Shown piece by piece: positions 12,160 to 22,923 of a stretch of 64,000 nucleotides of DNA (its first letter is position 1; every line of letters begins with the position of its first letter). The stretch spans positions 62,001 through 126,000 of the forward strand of contig NW_006763149.1 in assembly GCF_000264905.1 (NCBI RefSeq), written 5' to 3'. Source of the stretch: Stereum hirsutum FP-91666 SS1 (Eukaryota > Basidiomycota > Agaricomycetes > Russulales > Stereaceae). Made by a program: the position numbers and the translations under genes. The notes under the pieces are model-generated. The model saw only the letters and a program-made list of their open reading frames with translations. It was not told where the DNA came from and did no database searches.

Positions 12160-15100
12160 TTAATCATCGCCAGCCACAGATTTTAAACCGCAAACTTTAC
12201 CTGGCTTGGTGTTCTTCTTCTTCTTCTTGTTCTTCTTTGGCGCGGGCCCAGACATAGTACTCTCGCCTGTCTCGCTCGCATTGTCCGGAATACTTGCTTC
12301 GAGCATAAGCTTCTTCGCCGGATCATGCTCGTTGGCGAGGACCTCGGCGGTATCGGGAGCCGCTCCCTGTCCCACTTCGTTAGCCGGTGTAGCAGGTTCA
12401 GTATCTAGCTCTGTAGGTCCCTTCTCGTCCGCGGGGGTGGCAGGAACGATCCCGGGAGGAGTGGGAGTCTCGACAGCGTCAACAGAGGAAGAGGCGTCGA
12501 GCTTGATTCCTTGGTCGCTAGCCACATGCGCGGTAGGATCTGCCTTGGAAGGTTCGTCTTGCTTGGTTGCTTGATCACCAGTGGTAGGTGCAGTGGAGGT
12601 TGCCTCAGGGAAGCTCTCGGAAGTAGCAATGGTCTCGGCAGCCTTCGTCTCTGTGCTTGCACTAGCATCGACGGGGGGGTTTTCCGCTTTCGCTGACCCA
12701 TTGCCGGCAGCAGGTGGTGTAGACGAAGCCTCATGGACGCCATCCTTCTCCGCGGTGCCGTTCGCGACGACGCCGGATGTAGTATTGGTGAGATCATGAT
12801 CGCATTTCGGGGGAACGGGAGGGGGAACAAGGTCGTCTTCGGCGGGGGCAGCATCCTTTGCATCAGCAGCGGTGGGAGCGGGCTCCGAAGGTATATTGGT
12901 GGAGGTTGTAGGCGTCTTTTCGACCTCGGAGGACTTTGTTCTATCGGCAGAAAGACTCGTTGTGGCTGATGCAGCATCTACATCAAATTAAGATCTGTAT
13001 AAAAAGAAGTGACCGAGAAAACGTACCAGTTGTCGGAGCTTTCGTGTCTTCCCTTGGAGTAGACAAGGACAGCACAGCACTGCTAGCAGGTTCAGAAGTA
13101 ACGGTCGAGGACACGGGTGGCGAAGTAGTGGAATTGGCGACCTCGGGCGAACTTGCTGCAGCGTCAAGCCTCGCGTCGTGTCCTTGACGTGGTGGGTCCT
13201 TCGTCACGGGCTCGTGCGTGGACTCAGAGCCTACAGGCGACTTGGACGTTTGAGGTTGGCCCCAAGCGTTACGTGAGGGTGTGCCCCCAACCTTTGTGAC
13301 CCAAGGATTGTTAAGTTGAGTAGTCGACGCGGGCGTGGATGGTTTTGAGGAAGATGGAGTCGACTTCGGTTCGGCGTCAGTCGGTGTCGCAACTTTCGAA
13401 CGTATCCTGTCCAAAACGCTGAGTCGGACAGGAGGATTGGCCTGCATGGGTATAGTAGTCAAGGCAGGCTGCTGTTCCGCTTTGGCCGCCTCTCTATCCG
13501 CCTCTTCTCGAGCCTCTTTGGCCACCCTCTCTTTGCTCTCTTTGGCGAGCCTAGCTTTCTCCATGAGTTCTCCTTTCTTAGCCTTTGCCGTCTTCTTCTC
13601 CCTCTCCTTCTTCTCCTCTTCCTCCTTAACCTTTCTCTCCTCGTCCGCCTTCACCTTCTTCGCCTCTTCCTCCTTCGCCTTCCGGTCCGCCTCCTCCTTC
13701 GCCTTCCTGGCCTCTTCCTCCTTCACCTTCTTCGTCTCTTCCTCCTTCACCTTCTTCGCCTCTTCCTCCTTCGCCTTCTTCGCCTCTTCCTCCTTCGCCT
13801 TCATGTCCTCCTCCTCCTTCGCCTTCCGGTCCGCCTCCTCCTTCGCCTTCCTGGCCTCTTCCTCCTTCACCTTCTTCGCCTCTACCTCCTTCACCTTCTT
13901 CACCTCTTCCTCCTTCACCTTCTTCGCCTCTTCCTCCTTCGCCTTCTTCGCTTCTTCCTCCTTCGCCTTCATGTCCTCCTCATCCTTCGCCTTCCGGTCC
14001 GCCTCCTCCTTCGCCTTCCTGGCCTCTTCCTCCTTCACCTTCTTCGCCTCTACCTCCTTCACCTTCTTCACCTCTTCCTCCTTCGCCTTCCTGTCCGCCT
14101 CCTCCTCCTTCGCTTTTCTGGCCTCTTTCTCCTTCGCCTTCTTCGCCTCTTCCTCTTTCGCCTTCTTATCGGCCTCCTCTTTCGACTTCCTCTCCCCTTC
14201 CGCCTTCACCTTCTTCGCCTCTTCCTCTTTCGCCTTCTTAGCGGCCTCCTCCTTCGCCTTCCTCTCCCCCTCCTCCTTCGCCTTCCTCTCCTCCTCCTTC
14301 TTCGTCTTCTCTTCTAGCTCCCTCGCAACCTGGTCCTGAGCCTCTTTCTCAGCTTTCTCGCGAGCCTCTCGCTCAGCCTTCGCCTTCGCCTCCCTCTCCG
14401 CCACCCTCCGGGCCTCCTCAGCCACGCGCTCCGCCGTCTCTGCGTCTAATCGTTTTTGTTCCTTCTTCTTATTCTCTTTTTCTTTCTCTTTCGCTGCAGG
14501 ATCGAAACTGCCCCATCCGCCAGGAATCGCCGTGGATGCGATACTCGACTGACTGGACAAGCTAAGTCTTCGTACCTTCTGCTCAGGCGTCTTCAACTCG
14601 TCCGACTCCATATCGCTGTCGACACGCTCGTCCTTCTCCGCCACGGGAGGCTGCTCGCTCCCAAGCAACCAGCTCGCAACCCCGCCGAAGAGCCCCGACT
14701 TTGGTCCGGACGAAGACGGAGTTTTGGGCGGAGGTCCAGTCGGCGTGGAGCGAGAGCGTTGATGAGATGATCCAGTATTACGGGTCTTCTGTTTGGAGGT
14801 TGTGTTCGCAGATGACGTGACGGCGGCGCGGACGGTGTAGGGAGGGGGAGGATTGGAAAGGGTAGTGGTGGTGGGTGAAGGCGCAGGGTTAGCGCCGGAG
14901 GAGGTGGAATCGGTGATGATTTTGAGGTCCTTCTCTTTAGACGGCTTGCCCAACGGAACGGTGGCTTGCTTCGGAGTAGAATGCGTGGCGGGTTGCTCGG
15001 TCTGAGGAGGAGGTTCGAGGGATGCAGTGTTCGTAAGTGAAGCAGAAAGCAGATCTTCTACATTGGAGACAGGAACAGGACCGTCATTCGTCTTTCCACC

Positions 15101-16596
15101 CTTCGTCGTGGTCGTAACATTGTCTACAAGATTCATATCAGTCATGGGCGTGGGTTCCTCCGTCAACCCACCGCCAGTGTTCGTCGTCGACGCCGCCGCT
15201 ACGGGCGTCGAATTCTTCCGCACAGCCTGCTGTGACTCCTTCGCCTTCTCTTTCCCCTTACCCTTCGCCAAACTCTCTTTCCTCTCCCTCACGGCCGGCA
15301 CCGTCCCACTCTCCGAGACTTTCCGTGCTCTCTCAGCAACACCGCTCCCCTCCGCCGTCGATCGCCGCCCCAAGCCCTGCCCATCCTTCGGCAGAGGCAT
15401 CGGAAGGGGCGGCGGCTGGACAGGCTTACTTGCCTCTGCCGTTTTGGCCGGGCCTTCCGTTGGCGGCTCCGTTACCGTTAGCAGTGGGAGGGGCTGTGAA
15501 TGTTGTACTTGCTGAGCCGTTCTCTACATGTCAGGAAAAGCAACGAATCGATGGTCAGCGAATGGATCTGGGGATGGCAAGTGGGTCATCACCAATCCAC
15601 CTGCAGGCGACCGAAAGGAATTCATCATACTTGCAGTAATTGGTGTTACCGCCGAGTTCCTGGAAGAGCCGGGGGTGGTCGCAGTGAGCCCGGTGGTCGA
15701 GATAGGAGCCACACCAGTGAGTTCGAGGGCGGAGAGGGACTCGAGCTGAAGGACATCCTTGATAAGTTTCTCGAGCTCGACGCCCGAGACGCTGACGGTA
15801 GGACTACGCATGCCGTTGTTCGGCTTGGGCCCGCGACAGACCTCACGAGCGCGAGCAAGCATCAGCGAAGTCTCGAGACCGAGAGCCTTACCCTCATCGA
15901 GAGAGATAGGATCCTCCCTTGTACAGAGGGTCATGTAGGATTGGATAAGAAGTGATCGGTCGATGGCGTAGGAGTGGTAGATGACGATCTTTGAGACGGC
16001 GTCGATCGTGAGACGCTCGAGCTCGCGGACAGCGAGCGCCTTGATCTCGGGGAACGACCACTGATGTGCGAGTTTGAGGATAGAGGTCCACTCGACAACG
16101 TTCGCGCCGTAGATAGAGTATTTCCTGTATCGTGATTCGATTTATTAAAGGATGAAGTGAGAATTGGTAAGATAGCACGTGTTGTAAGATGTACATATAC
16201 GTACGGGTTGTAAAACACCCAAAGGAATCTGGCGAAATCTTCAGAGAGAGCGTCCTCGAGCACGAATGGATTATGGTCATTCGCGCCTTGTACGTGTTCG
16301 CCGGGCGGTGGCGGGTGAGGGAGCTTGTCCCTGAAGTACGGGGATTCGCGCACGAAGAAATAACGGTGGACCCGGAACAAGTAGTTTTCGACCTGGGGTA
16401 GACAGATAAGACGGTTTAAACATTCGACGATCAGATATGAAGCTTGAAGGTCGAGGAGATGAAGTCCATGAACAGCACTCACCCGAAAGATCACATCGCC
16501 GCCCTGGATGTAGTATTGATCGTGCCGCATTACTCGCTCGGTGAGTGGTGTTAGTACTGGCGACATAGATGTCGCAGAGGGTAACGATCTGGACAT
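12160..16596 (-). CDS. BTB/POZ domain protein with long Lys/Glu coiled-coil extension
   Basis: Exons 16596-16483, 16392-16205, 16124-15593, 15523-13027 and 12977-12160 join in phase to give roughly 1,380 residues. The first ~200 residues are a basidiomycete BTB/POZ protein: a short BTB core ([20 protein letters not shown], then [11 protein letters not shown]) and the usual helical extension ([36 protein letters not shown]). A disordered Ser/Thr region follows, then about 270 residues of degenerate [14 protein letters not shown] repeats forming a very long charged coiled coil, then an Ala/Thr/Pro-rich tail ending in a Lys-rich NKKKKKNTK block. BTB proteins usually dimerise or recruit Cullin-3; here the BTB may dimerise a rod. 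Joining the two halves depends on the intron at 15524-15592 (GTGATG donor, TGTAG acceptor); the 69-base gap leaves little room for a separate promoter. If that intron is wrong there are two genes. Confidence 0.72.
13606..14330 (-). repeat. Degenerate tandem repeat encoding Lys/Glu-rich coiled coil
   Basis: Within the fourth exon of the BTB gene, a 9-15 base unit (on the + strand CTTCNCCTCTTCCTC-like) is repeated many times. It is organised into larger blocks: the sequence encoding [15 protein letters not shown] recurs near 13680, 13825 and 13994, roughly 145-170 bases apart. These blocks indicate unequal duplication inside the gene, and copy number is likely to vary between strains. Confidence 0.85.
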
Positions 16597-17501
16597 GTTC
16601 GGGGAGGTAAGGGACGCCGTGGCTGAAATGTGAAACTACAACAAGGGGGAAAGGAAAATGGAGGGAAAAAGACAAGGATACAACAGGGAGATGAGCAGCT
16701 TATGAACGGAGAGATAGAAGGTATAAGTAGGAAGAGGTGGAGAGAGGGCAAGAGACGAACAAAAATCGCACACAATGCGGTTTACACGTGTTCAGCGCTG
16801 CAATGAGGCCGCCCTAAAGACCCTCGCTCGAGACCAACGTTCATATCTCATTGAGCGCGAGGCAGTTTTGTTCCCATCGTACGTATTCTGCGCCCTGGTC
16901 GAGCATTAATTGTCACAGATAAGCTTGCTGCACGCTGTCAAAGACGGCGACGACGCGTATTGTGCTCGTCGTTTTGTTTCCGGACAAAAGCGAAGTCCAA
17001 CAACAGAACCACGTGCTCGCATGTGGCGTTCAGTGGTCGTTCTTACTTACCTCCTCTGTACGCCATCTGCTCGGTCCAATTCTCGAGTAGTTTACTTCCG
17101 ATCTGAAGGACAAAAGGGATGTAACAAACCATACTCAGTCCCATGCTATTGATCAATCGGTGATGCACGGCGCCGAACCAGGGCATAACCAGGTAGCTAT
17201 CTGGGTCACGGACTTCCTCAGAAGACTTCAACGAGGCAGAGAGATGCTGTGGCGACAACCCTCTTCCCATGTCCCGCCACAAGATTGAAGTTCATGACGT
17301 CTAACTTGAGCATCCCCTCCAAATGCAACGACGGCGATCCAAATTTGAGCCAAAGATTAGGAATATGATCATAGTATCCGTCCTCGTATAGTAACTTTCA
17401 AAGCCCCACTCGTACGTCCATAGAAACCAGGTATAGGCTGCTCAGAGCCCTAGCCAATTCTCTCGCCGGATATAGTGATCGAACCGAACATGATCCATGA
17501 T
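16597..17501. other. Intergenic region upstream of the BTB gene
   Basis: Next to 16597 the minus strand is pyrimidine-rich, as expected upstream of a highly expressed basidiomycete start. The remainder up to 17501 is the 3' flank of the clathrin light chain gene. No coding region is recognised. Confidence 0.5.
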
Positions 17502-18736
17502 CTAGTACCCCGCGGCACCGGGGGCACTCGTGCCCTCCCTCCTCAACCTTAACAGGACCTCCTTGTACCGAGCCAACTCCGTCGTGCCAGGTCCAGCCCG
17601 GGCAAGGGTCTTGGACTGCGAGTTCTGGAGCTCAACGAGCTCACAAATACGGTCCCAGGTCGTGCCCTTCGAAAGAGCGTCGGTGAGTGAAGAGACATAC
17701 TCTGCTTCTGACTCCCTACAGTCCCGATATATGATCAGTATGAGTGTGTTCAGAAGCTTCAATTGTGTAAAGGCGGGGAGGGCAGTGGGTCAAGGGAGAA
17801 TAGGGTGGCGGTAGCCAAGACCTCGTGTGGATTTCAAAGGGGCAGAGAAACGAGACGCACTTGTTCTCCTTGATGTTCCGTTCCTTCTTCCGATTGTAGT
17901 CCTCGTAGATAGAGTCGATCGCACGCTCAGCTTTCGCGATCGTCTCCTGGCGCTTAGCCTTCGACTCTTCGTCTCTCTTCTTGATCTCCTCGGCTTGTCT
18001 CTCGCGCCAGTCACTGTGATATCAGAGGTGCACAATTAGCGCAACTGTGTTTCAGACTAAGGGTTGGAGTGAAATAAAACTGGGGTCGGAGTCTGTCCAT
18101 AAAAGGCGAGATACCACAACGGGAAGTGGCCTTCATGAAGAGCGTCGCTAGCGGCGCGGTGCAATGCACAGGGAGGCGACGTAACCCTCGCCGAGCGAAG
18201 GACAAAAGACGAGTAACAAACGTACCGAATAGCCTGAGATTCCTCCTCGTTGATCTGAGCGTTCAGCACAGGTGTCGACGCAAGAGCGGACTGTTGTGGG
18301 CGAGGCGCGAACGGCGTATTTGGGCTCGCAACACCAAACAGAGGCTGCTGCACCGGAGGCTCCTAGAATATGTACCAAACAAGCCCACATTAGCACCAGC
18401 GTGTAATAAACGGTCCACACGTCCACCCATCCAGAAGGCGGACGTGTATTGACCAAGGGATAACACTGAACGCACCTCGACAGGCCCAATATCCGGAAAC
18501 TGATCCTCAAACTTCTCAATCTCATCGTCGCTGTCTCCTGTAACCTTCACTTCTCTGCCGATATCTCCCCCGCCAAACTCAAAGTCATCGAATCCTTCAG
18601 GCGCCGCGGCACCAACACCAGTGGTAGCAGGGAGCGCGGGAATGTCACCCTCACCGTCCAGCGAGATGTCGGGGAATGCAGAGGCGGCGGCATCGAAGTC
18701 AATGTCATCATTTGAGTTGCCAAGGAGGTCTGTCAT
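17502..18736 (-). CDS. CLC1: Clathrin light chain
   Basis: Exons 18736-18476, 18362-18226, 18013-17861 and 17715-17502 sum to 255 codons (254 residues). The N-terminal part is acidic and disordered (MTDLLGNSNDDIDFDAAASA, FDDFEFGG), as in other light chains. The middle carries the conserved heavy-chain-binding helix: ERQAEEIKKRDEESKAKR, then AERAIDSIYEDYNRKKE. The C-terminal block is the family signature TWDRICELVELQNSQSKT, followed by the ARYKEVLLRLRREG end. The protein binds the clathrin heavy-chain hub and regulates coat assembly at the plasma membrane, Golgi and endosomes. Length and domain order match fungal homologues. The gene is a single housekeeping unit between the BTB protein and the PARG-like gene. 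Confidence 0.93.
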
Positions 18737-18965
18737 TTTGTGCTGTTATGATAGGCAAGATATTACAAAGATGGGTATGAAGCGTATAGGTCAAGGTGGT
18801 TGGTCGGTGCCACGACAGAACGCGTTGTAACTTACAGGAAGCAGACGGGCGTGGGAAAGTATTGGGGTTATGTGGCCCAACAACGCCACGTAGTTCGTGC
18901 AGATGCATACATGTAAAAGAGGACAGAATAGTATGAGATGAAACGATATATAGAGATCCAAAGTC

Positions 18966-20324
18966 CTACTTCTCTCTAAAAACTCTCCCGAACTCTTCGA
19001 AAGTCTCCTTCCCAAGAACAGCAAACACAACCTTCCCAAAACTGTTTCTAAACCTCCCAGTGCCCTTCCACTTGTCCGATCCATCCATTGGCTCGTCTTC
19101 GTTCGAATGATGTCCTTCGACCAACAACTCCTTCCATATTCTAGCCACCATATTCACGCGATTTCTGAAGACGCCCGTTCCAAATGATCCCAAGACGATC
19201 GTATCCACACCCTGGATCTCGAAGAGGAACAATACCCTCGCCATCCTCTCCCTCATCGCCCACTCAATGTCTACCTCGTCACCTTCGCCATCGTGGTCGA
19301 CTTCGGGCGTCCCTTCCCTCCCATTGCTCCGTACGTCTCTCCTCTCCTCCTCTTCGTCTACGAAATCCTCCTTGTCCATCAGCGACTGTCGCATACTTTG
19401 CGAGTTTTGCCTGACAACTCCAGCGTTGACCGCCGCAGAAGTGACGACATCCACGGTATATCCACCTCCATCTAACCATCCCCCATCGTCATCCCTGAAC
19501 ACCGCGACCTCTGGACTCCAAACCATCGAATCGGTATAAAATCCCGGCCTCAACCTCTTCTTCGACTTTGGTGAGGAATGAATCCGATAGAACGACTGCG
19601 CGATCGGGGATTTAAGAGAGGGATAGATTGCAGAAGAACGTGCGATGGATTCTTCCTGAGCCTGAGCTCCGTTGATGAAGCCGCCACCAGGTTTGGTGGC
19701 GGAAGCGAAGTTGAGAATCCCGACTCTTCGAGGTGGAGTGGATAATGAAGACGACGCAGAGGTGGAAGCAGATGAAGAAAGCGACCATGCAGCTTCGAGC
19801 GTTGAGACCTCGAGGACGGATATCACTGTCCTCCGCGATGCAATCCCCGACCATCGTGCATGCCACCTCGCAAGGTCGGATTCAGCTCCATAGAACTTCG
19901 TTCCCTGCAGCGAGTTCTTCAGATGCGGCTGTATCGAGTGCACAGTGCCGTTGAGATCATAAGAACCGCGCTCGATAGCCTCGAGTGTCCCATCAGCGAT
20001 GGACTTCAGATGTGCTCGTCGGTCTGCCCAGGACTTTGAGTTAGCTGATTTGCTAGTAGTCTCTTTACTGTTGTCTTTACGAGGAGCAGCTGTGGAGGAA
20101 GAATCCTTCTGAGAGGACTTGAAATATTTGGAAGTAGTTGTCTTTCCGGAGGTGGAGGAAAGGGGCCCGGAGGACGTAGTGTATGTGAGCTTAGCTGTAC
20201 CTCCAGACTCGTTGCCCGGGGGGTACGGCTGAAATCGAAGGGTAGATTGGCGCATGAGGATAGGTATCGCTACGGGAAGACGAGACTGAAACTGAGCAAA
20301 GTGTCTCGATGAAACGTGAAGCAA
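18966..20324 (-). CDS. Microbial-type poly(ADP-ribose) glycohydrolase (DUF2263/TIGR02452 family)
   Basis: An intronless frame of 452 residues. After a Ser/Thr/Lys-rich N-terminal region it carries the bacterial/fungal-type PARG macrodomain: VGILNFASATKPGGGFINGA, then QAQEESIARSSAIYPSL. The GGG loop is at about residues 213-215 and the catalytic glutamates of the QEE motif at about 223-225. Further conserved blocks are MVWSPEVAVFRDD, VDVVTSAAVNAG and IVLGSFGTGVFRN. Such enzymes remove ADP-ribose polymers from proteins. An acidic insert (DEEEERR, HDGEGDEVDIEWA) lies between the last two blocks. The first 25 residues are basic and amphipathic, so mitochondrial targeting is possible but unproven. 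The gene is divergent from the lipase gene, with about 350 bases between them. Confidence 0.88.
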   Translation of the reverse strand: MLHVSSRHFAQFQSRLPVAIPILMRQSTLRFQPYPPGNESGGTAKLTYTTSSGPLSSTSGKTTTSKYFKSSQKDSSSTAAPRKDNSKETTSKSANSKSWADRRAHLKSIADGTLEAIERGSYDLNGTVHSIQPHLKNSLQGTKFYGAESDLARWHARWSGIASRRTVISVLEVSTLEAAWSLSSSASTSASSSLSTPPRRVGILNFASATKPGGGFINGAQAQEESIARSSAIYPSLKSPIAQSFYRIHSSPKSKKRLRPGFYTDSMVWSPEVAVFRDDDGGWLDGGGYTVDVVTSAAVNAGVVRQNSQSMRQSLMDKEDFVDEEEERRDVRSNGREGTPEVDHDGEGDEVDIEWAMRERMARVLFLFEIQGVDTIVLGSFGTGVFRNRVNMVARIWKELLVEGHHSNEDEPMDGSDKWKGTGRFRNSFGKVVFAVLGKETFEEFGRVFREK

Positions 20325-20674
20325 GAGGTTGTGCGTGACTCGAAGTCGCGTCGGACGCGTCGGCGTTTCCCGCCGTGGTTAGACCTCGAATCTTGAGTCA
20401 AACTCTGTCAAATTCTTTTCGAATCTTTGTCCTGGGCTCTTTTTGCTGCGAGATGGCATTGCTTTTCTTTTACCTCTGTGCTGTCTAACCAAATGCACCG
20501 CGTCGAAATGCTCTCGTATGTGTGTCGGCATCGGTACAATACCTCGCGCCGATTTCGGAAGCCGGCGAACCATGAATGACGCAACGAGCGTTGACTACCT
20601 TCTTGTCTTCCTCCCCTGACCCATCCATCGGTTCAACTTGCGTTCAACAACCATCATCCTCTTTGCACTCAACG
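20325..20674. promoter_or_regulatory. Shared divergent promoter region
   Basis: It separates the PARG-like gene (minus) from the lipase-like gene (plus). An in-frame ATG at 20576 would add 33 unconserved-looking residues to the lipase, so the ATG at 20675 was preferred. A 64-codon minus-strand frame here (20573-20379) has no recognisable homology and was not called. Confidence 0.5.
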
Positions 20675-22060
20675 ATGTCAATACTAAAGACTCCCTACGC
20701 CGAACACTGGCTTCAGGGCCCTCAGTCGACCTCATTCTACACCCGTCTCTACCTTCCCTCATCTTCAAACACCCCTGACACAGCGTCAACACCACCTACT
20801 CGTCCTAAAGCCGCACTCGTTTATGTTCACGGATTCGTTGAACACGTGGGGCGTTATAACCATCTGCACTCGTACTTTGCGGATCATGGCATCGCCGTAT
20901 TTGCCTTCGACCAGAGAGGGTTTGGAAAGACGGCGCTGGACCTGGAGCATAAGAGCTCGGGGAGTAGCTTTGGGAAGACGAGCGGGAAGGACCAGTTGAT
21001 TGATGTCGAGTGGGCTATCACTCACACAAAGGAGGAGATGGAGAAGAGAGGCTGGGACGGTGTCAAGTTATTCTTGATGGGTCATTCTATGGTGAGTTTG
21101 CATTAACGTCATGTATCGCTCACGACACACTCAACTGTCAATAATAGGGGGGAGGTATCGTTCTCTCATTCGTCACACGTACTTCCGAGCCTCCTGCAAA
21201 GTCCACAGTTTCGCTCTTGTCGGGAGTAATTGCGTCTTCCCCCCTCGTCCTCCTCACGAAACCCGTCCCTACCCCTGTACGGTGGATCGCTTCAAAGGCC
21301 GGAGGAGTACTGCCATATATGAGGGTAAAAGCAGAAGTGTTCCCTGAGGTCAGTCACACTCCTCTACTCTCACACACTATACTATTTCTTATGATATGTA
21401 CCGGCATACTTTGTACTTCCAGGACCTTTCACATGATCCTAAAGTTGCGGAGGACAACAAGAATGATCCCCTCTGCAAGCCATACGGGACCATCAGAGGT
21501 CTCGATGACATGCTGCGTGGGGTAATTCTCTTTACTGTTATATCTCGGCTCATATATGGACTGATAAATCGGCCGTACGCAGGGTGAGAACCTTCTTGCA
21601 AGTGAATACAAGCAATGGCCCAAGAGCCTACCAGTATGTCGAACATGCTGCTTCCGCTCCGTTTTATTCTAACCCTATGCCTAAAGATATTATTCGTGCA
21701 TGGCACTGCGGACAACGTACGTCTCAAGATACAACTACTTCACCGGTCGCTCACTGTTCTCCGTATAGGTCAACTCCGTGAAGGCAACCGAAGAACTCTA
21801 CAATCGCATCGACGCATCAGACAAGCACCTATCTCTCTATCCCGTACGCCTCCTCCCAAATCATTATTCTTTCTCAATCTGAGCTAATATGGGCTCCGTG
21901 CTTTTGTCTTTAGGATGGCTATCACGAATTGCATAACGAGACAGACGATATCAAGACCAAATTATTTGCGGAGTATATCTCCTGGATCAACGCTCGTTTA
22001 GGCTCAGGTGCTCCCCAGTTGCCTGAGGCCACGGTGGACGAAGGAATATCCAAGCTATGA
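20675..22060 (+). CDS. Monoglyceride-lipase-like serine hydrolase (Hydrolase_4)
   Basis: Seven exons (20675-21091, 21148-21348, 21423-21521, 21583-21633, 21687-21716, 21769-21843, 21914-22060) join in phase to give about 339 residues. Oxyanion-side motif: VYVHGFVEHVGRY. The nucleophile elbow GHSMGG is split across the first intron. The cap region (LLTKPVPTPVRW) follows. The acid is in LFVHGTADNV and the base in DGYHELHNE, so the Ser-Asp-His triad is complete. This matches fungal monoacylglycerol lipases of the yeast Yju3 type, which hydrolyse monoacylglycerols at lipid droplets or membranes. One exon is only 30 bases (ILFVHGTADN), which explains why simple frames break the gene. The start was taken at the Met preceding SILKTPYAEHWL, typical of the family. 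Confidence 0.9.
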
Positions 22061-22923
22061 GTAAGTATCGGCGCGGGCTCAAGGTTCTGTGGGTTTGGAC
22101 GTCACGGACTTTTTCATTGTATTTATATTCGGGACGTGGACATACTCTTCGGACGAGTAAAGGTTTTGCTATGAGAAATCCCTCTTCACGATTGTGACTC
22201 GATGGGCGTGGACGACAGCCTCCAGATCAATAATTGAAACAATGCCGTGCGTTCTGACGGGATCCCTCAGGAGGTCTTCTTTCGGGAGTTGCGAAGGTAC
22301 GCTTACCTTACCTTACCTTACCTTATGTCGGATCGGTTGAACGCCTCCTAACGCCTGGTACACAGCCTCGCCAGCGGTTGTATTATTCCGATGCACGTCA
22401 TCGTATATGAAGAGTCAACTATGTACTGCTCATCTCACAACGTGTTGTTGCTGTAGCCGTCGCAGCGTCTCATGACACTACTTTGCACATTGTTGCCATG
22501 TTCACTGGTTGACTGCTCTCACGAATTTCCTAATTCCTTCAGTCATATTTTTTGTTGTCCACGTGTTAATCGCTCCTCTGATTCTGCTCATATTATGCCA
22601 GCCTGTATATTTCTTTCCTCCCCGATTCCGTTGGCTTGAATCGCGGTAGCTGTGTGCTTCCGTCTTCCTTCCATGAAAAGCCTTTGCAGAGACATATAGT
22701 ATACACCTTCATTATGAATTGGATGCAAATATATATCCGTCTTAAATTCCTTTTCAGCTTGAGTTGAGTTCATCAAAAATCGCGATCTGTCAATGTGGCG
22801 TTGGGCCACACTTTATTATATTTTCAAGGACCGATGGCATGGCCACTCACGCGTTCCAAATTCCTTCCAAAGTTGGATTGTCTCCAACCACTTCGACTCT
22901 GGCCGTCACCACCTCCTGCGACC
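22061..22923. other. Intergenic region with a short pentanucleotide repeat
   Basis: Apart from the CTTAC microsatellite at 22302-22325 nothing is recognised. The right-hand part is the likely promoter of the F-box gene. An ATG at 22795 opens a longer frame, but its extra 43 residues look non-coding. Confidence 0.5.
22302..22325. repeat. CTTAC microsatellite (about 4.8 copies)
   Basis: The pentanucleotide CTTAC is directly repeated in the intergenic region downstream of the lipase gene. Confidence 0.9.

Noticed and set aside
12405..12977. A 190-codon Pro/Leu/Arg-rich minus-strand frame
   Set aside because: The correct frame of this exon continues the BTB protein ([15 protein letters not shown]); this one is an alternative frame of the same DNA.
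13335..14339. A 334-codon plus-strand frame rich in Phe, Ser and Ala opposite the BTB gene repeats
   Set aside because: It is the antisense shadow of the KAKEEE repeat; its FFASSSFAF pattern is the mirror of Lys/Glu codons and has no splice or start support.
20379..20573. A 64-codon basic minus-strand frame in the divergent promoter
   Set aside because: Too short, no family resemblance, and it sits over the shared promoter of two well-supported genes.
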